Source of the DNA: Ziziphus jujuba
Lineage: Eukaryota; Streptophyta; Magnoliopsida; Rosales; Rhamnaceae
DNA: 64,000 nt
Assembly (NCBI RefSeq): GCF_031755915.1
Contig: NC_083383.1
Span: 32,095,501-32,159,500 of the forward strand
Direction of reading: 5' to 3'
The notes below the pieces were generated by a model. That model made no database searches and was not told where the DNA came from. It was given only the letters and a program-made list of their open reading frames with translations. Position numbers and translations under genes: made by a program. How positions within the stretch are numbered: position 1 is the stretch's first letter; each line of letters opens with the position of its first letter. Shown one piece after another: positions 10,077 through 20,839 of the stretch.

Positions 10077-12480
10077 GTATATACATAAAAAAGTCTATAT
10101 TAATTATTTTTTGATTAAACTATATCATAATTACATTGTTGTCCTTATAACTATTTATGTCTAATTTTTAACGATCTTGAAGTATATTGCATACTTGTCT
10201 ACAACAAGAAAACAATGAATTAAGACAATCCCACAAAATCTTTCCATATTGCATTAAGTCTATCCATATTTCAACACTGTTAAAAACTAGGGTACAATAA
10301 TTTAGAGACCAAAATGCCAAAAAATAATAATAATAATAATAAACAATCAAAGGGCCAAAACAAAATAATAAAAAAATCAAAGACCAAAGTGCAATTATAA
10401 ATATAATTCAAGATTAATAAAATTGATAACACTTAATTTTATTTTTCCATTGCAAGAAGTCTGTATATTTTTTTAATAAATTCTATATTAACTAGAAAGT
10501 GATTTCTTCCACCTTAATTATTTGATTATTTAGATCATGTCCTCTTTCGATGTACAAGTTTTTAATAATGTTGAATTGAGTTGGACCACATCAAAGTTAC
10601 AATGAGCTCATCCGGAGAGCAAAAATAAATAAATAAATACAATGAGCTCATCCAATCACAAGAACTTGTAAGGTACATCATGTTAAATTATAGCTGATTC
10701 TATAAAAAAAAATTTAATATCATATTAAATTATTATTGAGCCCAAAAAATTTAGTTATTAGGAAGCATATTTATTATGTATATTTAATTAATATCTAATG
10801 GTTCAAATTTGGATTGAAGTTTAAATTTTAAAATTTGAATTATATTTTTAATATTTTTATTATTGGACCAAATCTAATTTGTTAACCATAGTTAAATCAC
10901 AAAAACTGAAAAGAAAAAGGCTACTTCTTAAAATCATATTACTAATTATACTAATAGATGTCATTAATTATCTGGGGTCCCCATTATAATATTATGACCG
11001 AGACTTATACTTTTAACCACATTTATGAAAGTTACAATAAAAAATATATATTTGTTTCATTCTTTAATAACCATTTTTCTACCTATATATATATATATGG
11101 CTTGGAAAATACCAACTTTTCTTCACATTATAATTTTAATCTTCTGGGTGTCGAATTAATAATTACATCCATTACAACATGCTCAATAGAGGGCCAGAAA
11201 AATATCGTTTCACATGTGTACTTGGATAAGGTTGAAGGGGCTTAATTTTTGGATGAAATAATTTACAAATTAAAACAAAGGACATGCAAATAAGATGGAC
11301 AACTTCTTCGATGAGTGAAGTGGGTGAAGACAGGAATTAAATATATTATCGGAGTGTTTAAAATGCATGACCTTCGGCTAATTAGCGTAGGCCCGAGCCT
11401 ATGCAAATTATAATAATTTTTTCCCTGAACAGTTAAACACGAAATTATGATGAACTTAGGCAAATGAAAGCAACCAAAAAAACAATAAAGAACTCTAGCA
11501 TGTGAGAGAAATAAATGGAGTCAAGCAATTTAACTTTGTTTAAAAAATTGTACAGTTAGTATTGTTGATCGTGTTCGGGTATATTTGGCATTGATTGGAC
11601 AGCAAAATTAATTAATAACTTTCATTTTAATTTTTTTTTTAAAAGCAATATCAATTTTATCAGTACAAGTTTAATGCGTTAAGTACATAATTAATTTTAT
11701 AAAAAAGTACATAGTTGAGCGTCATCTTATATTGAAAATTTCATATGTTCAAGGGTTTTCACTTTACCTTGTTTTATTTTTGTTTTTCAGTTTTAAAATT
11801 ATTAATGAAGGTGATACTTTTAAAATATCCACACATTTGCACAGTTTCCACTCCTTTGTGCTGCGGAAAAATACTTTCTATATTTAATTTTGCCACCCGG
11901 TCACAAACTGCGATTTTTATTATGTTATTGTTTTTTTATTTTTTTCCTATGCCATATAGTATTGTAGCATGGGACTTTTAGAGGCAATAATGAAGTATAC
12001 CAAAATTCGATTGGCAATTTTCAAACCCACAAATTTAAGCTAGTACTATTTTTAGTGACAAATTGTGAATTTCATTATTTTACTTTAAAAATTAGTTATT
12101 GATAACACATATTAATAATAATATATTTATTTATCTACTTTTTGATTGGAAATGGATTAATAAATAATTAAATAATATTTCTATATTAATATGCGAAGTT
12201 TAAGTTTAGTCATTGTGGTACTCATAAGTTTAGTCTGATGGCAAATCTATTGAGAAAACATTTTTAGATTTAAAATTCAAAATTTAATTGGATGAAAATC
12301 TCCATTCTTCTATTTGTAATTAAAAGAAAAAAAAAAAAAAAGTTTAGTCGTTATATAAGAAAGGCAATACTTACGGACACATGACATGCATGGGCGTGTT
12401 GTTTTGATAATAATTAAACGACCAATCGCATGCAAATTTTGGATAAAAGGACAAAGAGAGGTAGCTGGAAATTTCAAGGT
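9432..12480. other. Gene-free AT-rich DNA upstream of CER1
   Basis: No gene recognised. It holds (TA)n/(TATG)n runs at 10038-10085 and 11082-11098 and an A-run at 12328-12341. The open frames here (for instance 10958-11245) have AT-driven composition, no family resemblance and no splice context. Confidence 0.4.
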
Positions 12481-12553
12481 TAGCTACAATTAATAATTCA
12501 TTCAAGAACACCACTTTAGCTAGCATTAATAATTCATTCGAGAACACTACCAC
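12481..12553. repeat. 36-bp tandem duplication in the CER1 promoter
   Basis: Two copies with a 36 bp period, starting TAGCTACAATTAATAATTCA at 12481 and TAGCTAGCATTAATAATTCA at 12517, each continuing TTC(A/G)AGAACAC. It lies about 80-155 bp upstream of the TATA-like box of the CER1 gene, so it may be a duplicated regulatory module. Confidence 0.7.
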
Positions 12554-12634
12554 ATGCACGCAGATGATATATACACAAACCCAAAACATTTGTGGAAAGG
12601 AAATCATCAATTAATATCTACATATCTACATTTC

Positions 12635-12644
12635 CTATATATAG
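12635..12644 (+). promoter_or_regulatory. TATA-like box of the CER1 gene
   Basis: CTATATATAG lies 85 bp before the start codon at 12729. This places a transcription start in or near the (TG)n tract at 12660-12690, giving a 5' UTR of roughly 40-60 nt. The neighbourhood is generally TA-rich, so this is a reasonable but not unique candidate. Confidence 0.4.
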
Positions 12645-12659
12645 ATATATATATGTCTC

Positions 12660-12690
12660 TGTGTGTGTGTGTGTGTGTGTATGTGTGTGT
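12660..12690. repeat. (TG)n microsatellite in the CER1 5' UTR region
   Basis: A TG run broken by one TATG step lies between the TATA-like box and the start codon, where length variation could affect transcription or the 5' UTR. Confidence 0.85.
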
Positions 12691-12728
12691 AGATTGCAGA
12701 GAGATAGAGAGCAAGAAAACAAGTAGCT

Positions 12729-12810
12729 ATGGCATCAAAGCCCGGAATCCTTTCTGACTGGCCATGGAAGCCTCTTGGAAGTTTTAAGGTCTTCCTTTCA
12801 TATATTACAA

Positions 12811-12855
<45 letters not shown>

Positions 12856-15800
12856 AGCTATATTTATCACTAACTCTGTCTAGGTCAAAAGGTCATTAAA
12901 TATAAGTATTTTGATTCCATATGCATGTCATCCATAATAAGCATATAATATTAAAATCATTATATATGAGAGCCAAAGCCATGCATGTATGCATCCATAT
13001 ATGATCACATATGCAGAGTATGTTACGAATATGTAGCTCTACTTTATATATACATATATATAGGATTGTATGTATGTATATTTATGCATGAATGTATGCA
13101 TGGTGATGCATGTATATATGCTAACACTAATTATATTATAAGGTGTCATATGTACTGAAGAATAAGAAAGTTTCTGTGCATGATATTTTCTCTAATTTTG
13201 GATTATATTATCTTAAATATATTTGGATATTATTTATTTTCAAATATATTTGGAGAATTTTTCATAGTTTCTTAATTAAGAAAATAAAAATATTATATTA
13301 ATACATTATCAAGATTGGGTTGAAAACGCATGCTTATCAGGCTCTATATCAATTTAAGTTCTTCAAATTAAAGACATTAGATACTGTTAGAATTATTTTG
13401 TTATCTATTTCTAGTACAACCGATTATATATATTTCAATCACTCAATTCCTCCAATTTAATATTTAATATGAAGGTTGCAAAAATGAATATAATAACAAT
13501 AATAATTCATATTATGATATAAATATTTTTTTTGTAATACATAACGTTATTATTTGTGAGTTAAAAATGTGGGTTATGCACGCAGTACATGATATTGGCA
13601 CCATGGGCGATTCAGAACACATACTCATACATGTTTAAAGCGGATGAGAAAGAGAGAGACCTGTTTCATTTCCTGATTTTACCACTTCTATTATTGAGAT
13701 TTCTTCACAACCAGATTTGGATCACTCTTTCTCGTTACCGAACCACCAAAGGTAACAATCGGATCCTAGATAGAGGTCTCGAATTCGACCAAGTTGACAG
13801 AGAAAGGAACTGGTTAGTACTGATAACAACAATTAATTAACTAAATTAATTAACTAATTCACTTATTAATTAATTTAATTTGGGTCTAATTAATAGGGAC
13901 GACCAAATATTGTTGAATGGAATATTGTTATACGTAGTAAGCAAGACAGTGAAACGGGCTTCAAACTTGCCGTTGTGGAGGGCAGATGGAGTGGTCATAA
14001 CAATTTTGCTTCATGTGGGTCCGGTTGAGTTCCTTTATTACTGGCTCCACAGAGCTCTTCACCACCATTTCCTCTACTCTCGCTATCATTCTCATCACCA
14101 TTCCTCCATTGTCACCGAGCCCATTACTTGTGCGTTATTATTATTTTTAATTTTTTATTTTTTTGTGGTCAATTTCTATAAATTATCTATTGGACTCCTA
14201 ATAGCTAACCCCTTTTGTTGGAGGCTTATATATGATTATGTAATTTGATTATGTATTTTTAATTTTCTTTACTAAATATTATAAAAATATATTTATGTGG
14301 CAGCCGTGATTCATCCATTTGCGGAGCACCTAGCGTATTTCGTCCTGTTTGCGACTCCAATTCTGACCACATTGTTCACAGGAACCGTCTCAATAGCATC
14401 CTATACTGGTTACATAACTTTCATCGATTTCATGAACAATATGGGTCACTGCAACTTTGAGCTTGTTCCAATCTGGCTCTTCTCTATATTTCCACCTCTC
14501 AAGTACCTTATGTATACTCCATCGTAAGCCTTCCAATCATTCTTTCAATTTTTAATCAACTTCGATTATTAATTACACGTACATGTAAAATATAACTCAT
14601 AGCAAAAATGGCGATTATTTGATAAATACTCCATCCACAGGTTCCACTCTTTGCATCACACTCAATTTCGAACAAATTACTCCTTGTTTATGCCAATCTA
14701 TGACTACATCTATGGAACAATGGACAAATCTTCGGATTCTCTGTATGAGACTTCACTTAAAAGAGAGGAGGAAGTGCCAGATGTCGTGCATCTAACCCAT
14801 CTAACAACACCAGAATCGATCTACCATCTGCGGTTGGGATTTGCCTCGTTGGCCTCTAAGCCCCACACATCATCAATATGGTACCTATGGTTAATGTGGC
14901 CAGTGACAATGTGGACCATGATGTTGGCTTGGATTTATGGTCGCACTTTTGTGGTTGAGAGGCATCGTTTTGATAAACTCAGATTGCAAACTTGGTCTAT
15001 TCCCAAATACAAGTTCCAGGTAAGATAATTAAATACTGTTATACACATGTTAATCCAATTAAATGTGTTCTTCTAAATTCATTTGTTTTGCATTTGGGTA
15101 TAATTGCTCTTCCATATATATGCTTTCCTAGTACTCCTTGCAATGGCAAAATCAATTTATCAACGGCTTGATTGAGGAAGCCATACTTGAAGCAGAGGAA
15201 AAGGGTGTTAAAGTGTTAAGTCTAGGTCTCTTGAACCAGGCAAGTTTTTGCTTCTTAATTTTTCAGATATTTACTTTTTGTCCCTATTTCTATTTAAGAT
15301 AAAAATAATAATAAATTTATTTTCAGAGTGAGGAGTTGAATAGATACGGAAGGCTTTATGTGGAAAAGAATCCAAAGCTGAAAGTCAAGTTGGTGGATGG
15401 AAGTAGCCTAGCAGTGGCTGTAGTTCTAAACAATATACCAAAAGGGACTACCCAAGTTCTTCTTAGAGGCAAACTTACCAAGGTCGCTTACGCCCTTGCC
15501 TTGGCTCTGTGCCAAAAGGGTATCCAGGTAAATATCATCAATATAGACACACACGCACACATATAAATTCATATACACGGTGAATTGTTGAGGATATTTT
15601 TCTTTTTTTTTTGGAGAAGAAAATAATTAAGCAATAACGATAACTATATAAATGATAATTTACGACAACTTAATTATTGATTAATTGTGTAAACATCAAA
15701 GGAAAAAGCATTTATTCGATGGTTCAAGGTAACTGAAATTTATGTTCAACATGAATGATTGTATTTGGGTATTATTGTAATGACCAAAAAAAAAAAAAAA

Positions 15801-16493
15801 AAATCATGAATAAATATGTATCTGAAGCTCATGATTTCAGGTAGCTACAGTGAATGAGGATGAGTATCTGAAGCTTAACAAATCATTGACTGCCAATTTA
15901 TCATGTGCAAGTAAATTGGTTCTCTCAAAATGTTCTTCTCAAAAGGTAATAATAATACCAATTACTTAATTGATCATATATATCCTGCTTAGGCTCCTAC
16001 CAATTTACCAATATTAATTGAATACTGTTGCAGATATGGCTAGTGGGAGATGAATTGAGTGATGAAGAGCAGTTAAAGGCTTCGAAGGGAACAACATTTA
16101 TTCCATTCTCCCAATTCCCACCTAAGAAATTGCGCAAAGACTGCTTCTACCACTACACACCAGCAATGGTTCCTCCTACATCTCTTGAGAATCTACACTC
16201 TTGTGAGGTAATTAACCAATAATTTTCAATTTGGTCATGACCTATTGATATCATCTTTTGGTATAATCAGTCTCTTATTAGATCAACTAAATAAAAATTT
16301 GGTTTATAACATGTAACAGAATTGGTTGCCAAGAAGGGTGATGAGTGCATGGCGTATAGCAGGGATGGTGCATGCCTTGGAAGGTTGGAATGAACATGAA
16401 TGTGGTAACAACGACACCATCTCCAACAATATTGAAAAAATCTGGGAAGCAGCTCTTCAACATGGGTTTCAGCCTATCATGAATTTCAACTAA
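12729..16493 (+). CDS. CER1: CER1-like very-long-chain aldehyde decarbonylase (alkane-forming), complete, 10 exons
   Basis: Exons: 12729-12788, 13586-13812, 13897-14129, 14304-14523, 14641-15019, 15132-15239, 15327-15527, 15841-15945, 16034-16207, 16320-16493; 1881 nt, 626 residues plus TAA, against 625 in Arabidopsis CER1. The start MASKPGILSDWPWKPLG is the family N-terminus. The fatty-acid-hydroxylase/ERG3-type half has the three diiron His clusters: HRALH (147-151), HSHHH (160-164) and HSLHH (249-253). The C-terminal third (about 440-626) is the WAX2 domain with FIPFSQFPPKKLRKDC and ALEGWNEHECG. Known role of the family: an ER membrane protein working with CER3 to turn very-long-chain acyl-CoA into cuticular alkanes. 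All introns are GT-AG except intron 6, which begins CAG|GCAAGT (GC-AG). Intron 1 carries (CT)n at 12812-12853. Frame and splice phases are intact throughout, so the gene appears functional. It lies between an orphan 3' fragment and a broken third copy. Confidence 0.95.
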
Positions 16494-16992
16494 TCAATCG
16501 TTATGTTAGCCTAATTATAATTATAAAAATATTGTATGCATTAATATTTTGGCTTTTTCTAATTATTACTATTATTAGGTTTGTTCCTTTATGCAAAATA
16601 AGTTTCCACATCGTGTGAGATCATTGAAGGATGTTGTGTTGAACTATTCTTCATTGACATAGATTTATATCAGTTACAAGTGGAACAAGGTTATTAATAT
16701 TGAATGATAAACTACAGAAATATTTATATAGCTCCCAAGTTCTTACTGCGTAACGCCATATATGTTGATGACATGCTTGCTGCACTTGAGGCATTGATAA
16801 TTTTGTTAAAAGTGTGGAAATTTTAATATATTTACATATATTTGTCAATTTGTTGTGTGATTGATGCAAATACAGATAATATATGGGACAGAATTTGGCA
16901 TAAATTAGAGGAATGTTTATCATACACAAATGGTAGCTTTTAAATGGCACTCGATGGAATTTATGGAAACATGTTAGATAGATGTTAGATAG
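16494..16992. other. Spacer between CER1 and the broken third CER1 copy
   Basis: Holds the CER1 3' UTR and intergenic DNA. No exon 1 or exon 2 of the following CER1 copy is found here. The minus-strand frame at 16651-16950 has no family resemblance. Confidence 0.5.
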
Positions 16993-17594
16993 ATGGAAGT
17001 AGTTATTCAGGTTGCTAAACTGTTGTTATATACAGCAAGCAAGGCACTGAAGAGTGAGACATTAAACCTGTCAATTACAGATGGAGTAATTATAAAAATT
17101 CTGCTTCATATGGGTCCGGTGGAATTCCTTTACTACTTGCTTCACAGAGAACTTCATCGCTATTATCTTTACTCTCGATGCCACTCTCATCACCTTTCCT
17201 CTATTGTCACTGAGCCAATTACTTGTAAGCTCCACCTATTTCCCTTACAATATTATTCATCTACCTTCCTACTTTTTATGAATTTTTGTAACTATAGTTT
17301 TATTTTTATTAATTTCTTAAATCCAATTAGGACCCATCTGAATTTAAATCACAGAGAGGTATCTAGTCGTGATATTCCTTGGGTACCCAAAAGAATGACA
17401 CAAACAAAAGGATTAATCTTACACAAACAAAAGGATTAATCTTACTTTTCTTTTTAATATTAACTAACAAAAATATGATATGATGAGTTGATTTCACTTA
17501 TTTGACAGCTGTCACCAACCCATTGGCGTAACACGTTGCGTATTTTTTTTCCCTGTTTGCAATCCCAATGTTGACTACAGTGTTCCCTTGTCAA
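16993..17594 (+). pseudogene. Broken third CER1 copy (exon 3 and start of exon 4)
   Basis: The segment 16993-17224 matches exon 3 of the complete gene: LLLYTASKA, then ILLHMGPVEFLYYLLHRELH and a second cluster HSHHLSS, ending SIVTEPIT at a phase-matched donor ACTT|GTAAGC. The second His cluster has HSHHL where the complete gene has HSHHH. Exon 4 begins after TTTGACAG at 17509 but has an in-frame TAA at 17529-17531, and homology fades after LTTVF near 17590. Exons 1-2 are absent upstream. A copia retrotransposon follows at 17673, and I do not see later CER1 exons beyond its far end at 37194. This is a dead duplicate of CER1; its first ~30 nt (16993-17020) does not match exon 3 well. Confidence 0.85.
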
Positions 17595-17742
17595 ATTGGG
17601 AATTTTCAACAGAAATGACATCTTCTTTCAGATCCAAGAGCTCAAGCATGGCCTAAAACAATACATGCATGGTGTTGGAGCTATTCTGGTTTTTATAGTT
17701 ACAAAGCTTCAGCAGTAATTCTTACTTGAGGAAGATGCCAGC

Positions 17743-20573
17743 TGTCAGGACCCGTCCAGAATTCCTTCCTCGGAACCCTAGACAGCCCTGATCCCAGGGA
17801 AACCCTACCGAACTCTCCAACGGAAAATCCGGCAAAGCCTCCCCTAAGGGATTTACTTACCACAAATTACCTGCACTGAAAACACACTTCAAAAAAAGCA
17901 TCCCCTTATTCCTCCCACAAACTACAAACTGATTCCACAAATTTCAGCACTTCTCAAAAACAATAACAGCAGCAACCCAGTGCAAAAAGAACAACCACAC
18001 GTCCAATACAGTATACAGAGCATTATACAGTTACATGCGGAATTTATAAAATGACAGATACGGAAACAATACAAGGTGAAGAGGAAAAAGGGAAGAAAAA
18101 CTTCTTGAACCTTCGGCAACGAACTGAGACGTTGGGCTCGCCCCGGAGAATCAACGTCTCCAACTTGGACCTAGGGGAACAGAATTTAAGAGTGTGAGAT
18201 GCTAATCATCTCAGTGAGTGACCCTATCTACTATACAATATAATACCACAGTAATACAGTAGATAGATAATAATTAATTGGAAAATAATAATTTCTCTCA
18301 AAACCCTTACAATTCTCTCAGTTGGAAAAGTTCCCCTTTTAAAACATTTTCACAAAACTCGATGTACGTACTCCCCGAAAACCAAGACATCAAATAATTT
18401 AATAACAACAAACAAATAAATAAATAAATACCCCAAATATAAATAAAATGTAATAAATTATAATAAATAATTTTTTTTGAACACCTTTGGGGTTTTAAAC
18501 TTTATTTACAATTTACACCGACAATTACACCTGACGCACCACACCATATACCGGTGATGCCCTCCGATACCCAGCGTCCCGAGGTACCGACTGGCGGGGG
18601 GGTTAAAGAGAGAAACCTGCAGTGGTCACTTCGGCGTCCCGACAGTACCGACTGCTAAAAACCATCACCCGGCCAAGGAGGGGGGCGGCTGTGCGCAACA
18701 ATAACCTTGCCTGCCCATGGTCCAATGGCAACTCACGGGTGAAGTAAAAACCGTGCGCTAAACCAGATAATAACCGCGCACTACCACGTGTCCATACACC
18801 ATACACCAGAACACCAATACTGTATGAGTGCGTCTAAAAATAAATATAAATAACCAACCGTACCGTTTTTCCAAAAACCACCGTGGGAAGTATACCAAAA
18901 TTTCACAAAACACCATCCCACATATTTTATCCAATAACCCGGTACGAAACAGCGATAATCAACAAACCACAATTTTCCTCGAAATACGAGATGCAACCAT
19001 AAAAATACCGCGGGCATAATTTATAAAATTTAACCAAATATTTTCATAAAATATTTAACCCAATTATGCCCGAGAAATCACATTTGAAACCATATAAAAT
19101 TAATACCGAAACATACCTTGCTCATGCATAACAAATAAATTAAATTAAACCGCATTAAAACCATAATTAAACCACACCACATGAGCATAATTTAAATACT
19201 AAATTAAATACCAATTAAATTTAATTAATTGCCCAAAATAATTTTTGAAGGTGGGTCACTCACCTGGAGCACGCAATTAACCCATGATCCACCACGGGAT
19301 CAATTCTACTACTCACCGGTGCTCCTAGAACAAAATTCACAGACAGTCAAATAAATTAATAGTTTAATCGGGTAAATAATACCCGGTACCCGGGGGCTTA
19401 AACACAAACTTTAACCAAAATAGTCGAATGATATACCGAATCGAAGCTCATGGAACGAGGATCACCAATCCGGTCTCCATCGACCCCAATTCCACCGGAG
19501 GTGGCCGGAATTTGGCCGGAAAGGTTCGGCCGGTGTTCACTTCTCCATATCTCGCAAACCGCTTCGAATTTTTGGGATTGGAGGCCATTTTTGAATTCAG
19601 AGGACCCAAAATAGGGGGATAGGAGGCTCAATTGGGAGTGGGCTGGCCGGAAAACACAAGAAAAGAGGAGAGAGAAAATTCGGCGGCCGGCGGCTTCTCC
19701 GGCCCGATCGGCGCGCGTCCGGCGGCGGCTGGCCGTGAAACTTGGCGGCCGAGCTCGCCTCCTCCTTCCGCACGTCACTGGCCGGCGCGTGTACAGTATG
19801 GGTGGCCGGAAAAAGAAAACACGAGGGAGAGAGGGACGGTCGGTGGGGAGGAAGAAAAGCTGTGTGTGTGTGTGTTTTGGTGCTCGGGGAAGAAGAAGGA
19901 AAAAAGGAAAAAAAGAAAAAGAAAAAGAAAAAAGAAAAGAGTGTTTTCCCACGTGGGGAAAAGAAAAAGAAAAAGAAAAAGAAAAAAGAAAAGAAAAGGA
20001 AAAGAAAAAGAAATAAAATAAAAATAATTAAATAATAATATTATTATTTAAAATAATAATAAAAAATAATTTGATTTTACACATGGGTGACATGTGGCAT
20101 TTCACCATGGTGACACATGGTCACCTTCATTGAGTCACACGTGGCACATCGTTATGCGTGTAAAAAAATAATAATAAAATAATACAGTATTTGAAAAACT
20201 TTACAGGTCCATAACTTTCAAACCACATGTCCAAATCGGACGTGCCGCTAGTCTACGGACTCGTATCGACGAGCACTTCACAACCATACATGAGTCAACA
20301 CTCAACCTTGCATGAATAAAAAGTCAACTCCGACACCCCTTGGACAGTTTGGACCTCAACTTGTTTTGCTCAAAACTTTCAAACCGTAGCTCCGTTTTCA
20401 ACGTGCTACCAGTCTACGAACTCGTGCCAACGTGTACTTCGTAACGGTACCTCAGTCAACCTAGAATTCCAACCGTAACAAAAAGTCAACTTTTGACCCC
20501 TTCGGTCAACGGTCAACAGTCAACCTCGGTCAACGTGTAAAAATTCCGACATGGTTCGGGACGGGGTGTTACA
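17743..20573 (-). mobile_element. Solo LTR of a Ty3/gypsy family, inserted in the copia 5' LTR
   Basis: 2831 bp with TGTCAGGACCC at the left and GGGTGTTACA at the right, flanked by the 5-bp target duplication CCAGC (17738-17742 and 20574-20578). Its ends and several internal blocks match the LTRs of the gypsy element at 26013-36074 (for example GGTGGGTCACTCACCTGGAG and the GTCAAC-rich end), but it is more divergent and has no coding region. By analogy with that element it reads on the minus strand, starting TGTAACACCCCGTCCC. It arose by insertion followed by LTR-LTR recombination. Confidence 0.9.
19880..20030. repeat. Purine-rich tract with a G-box palindrome, inside the solo LTR
   Basis: About 150 bp of (GAAAAA)n-type sequence is interrupted at about 19940-19962 by TTTTCCCACGTGGGGAAAA, a near-perfect palindrome centred on the G-box core CACGTG. 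Frames read through this tract are composition artefacts. Confidence 0.75.
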
Positions 20574-20816
20574 CCAGCTCAGCTTAACAAATTGTTGTTT
20601 GCATGTGTTTCTTGTTTTCTTGTGTAAAAGGCGGTTGTAACAGATGCTATATATATAGCTAATTAGTTAGAAACGTGTTAAGCTTGTGATCATTTTTCAG
20701 TTTATACAAGAAGAAATTTTCTCTCATTTTCTCTCATTTTTCTCTTAAATTTTTCTTCCTTAAAAACCTAAATTTTTCTCAAACTCTCTTCAAGTTTCAG
20801 TTCAGAACTCATCACA

Positions 20817-20828
20817 TGGTATCAAAGC
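20817..20828 (+). other. Copia primer-binding site
   Basis: TGGTATCAAAGC directly after the 5' LTR; it differs at one base from TGGTATCAGAGC, the usual plant PBS complementary to initiator methionine tRNA. Confidence 0.85.
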
Positions 20829-20839
20829 ATGACGCGATC

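Larger units (their letters stand above)
17673..20816 (+). repeat. Copia 5' LTR, split by a solo LTR
   Basis: LTR sequence occupies 17673-17742 and 20579-20816 (about 308 bp once the insertion and one CCAGC copy are removed). It ends ...ACTCATCACA directly before the PBS. Relative to the 3' LTR it lacks an 18-bp internal repeat of the CCAGCTCAGCTTAA string. Confidence 0.85.

Noticed and set aside
10958..11245. 95-codon frame upstream of CER1
   Set aside because: AT-driven composition, no recognisable motif, no splice context.
19398..20035. Several 90-180-codon frames on both strands
   Set aside because: They lie in the GC-rich and purine-rich parts of the solo LTR, give low-complexity Lys/Arg/Gly or Phe/Ser peptides, and shift with the repeat.
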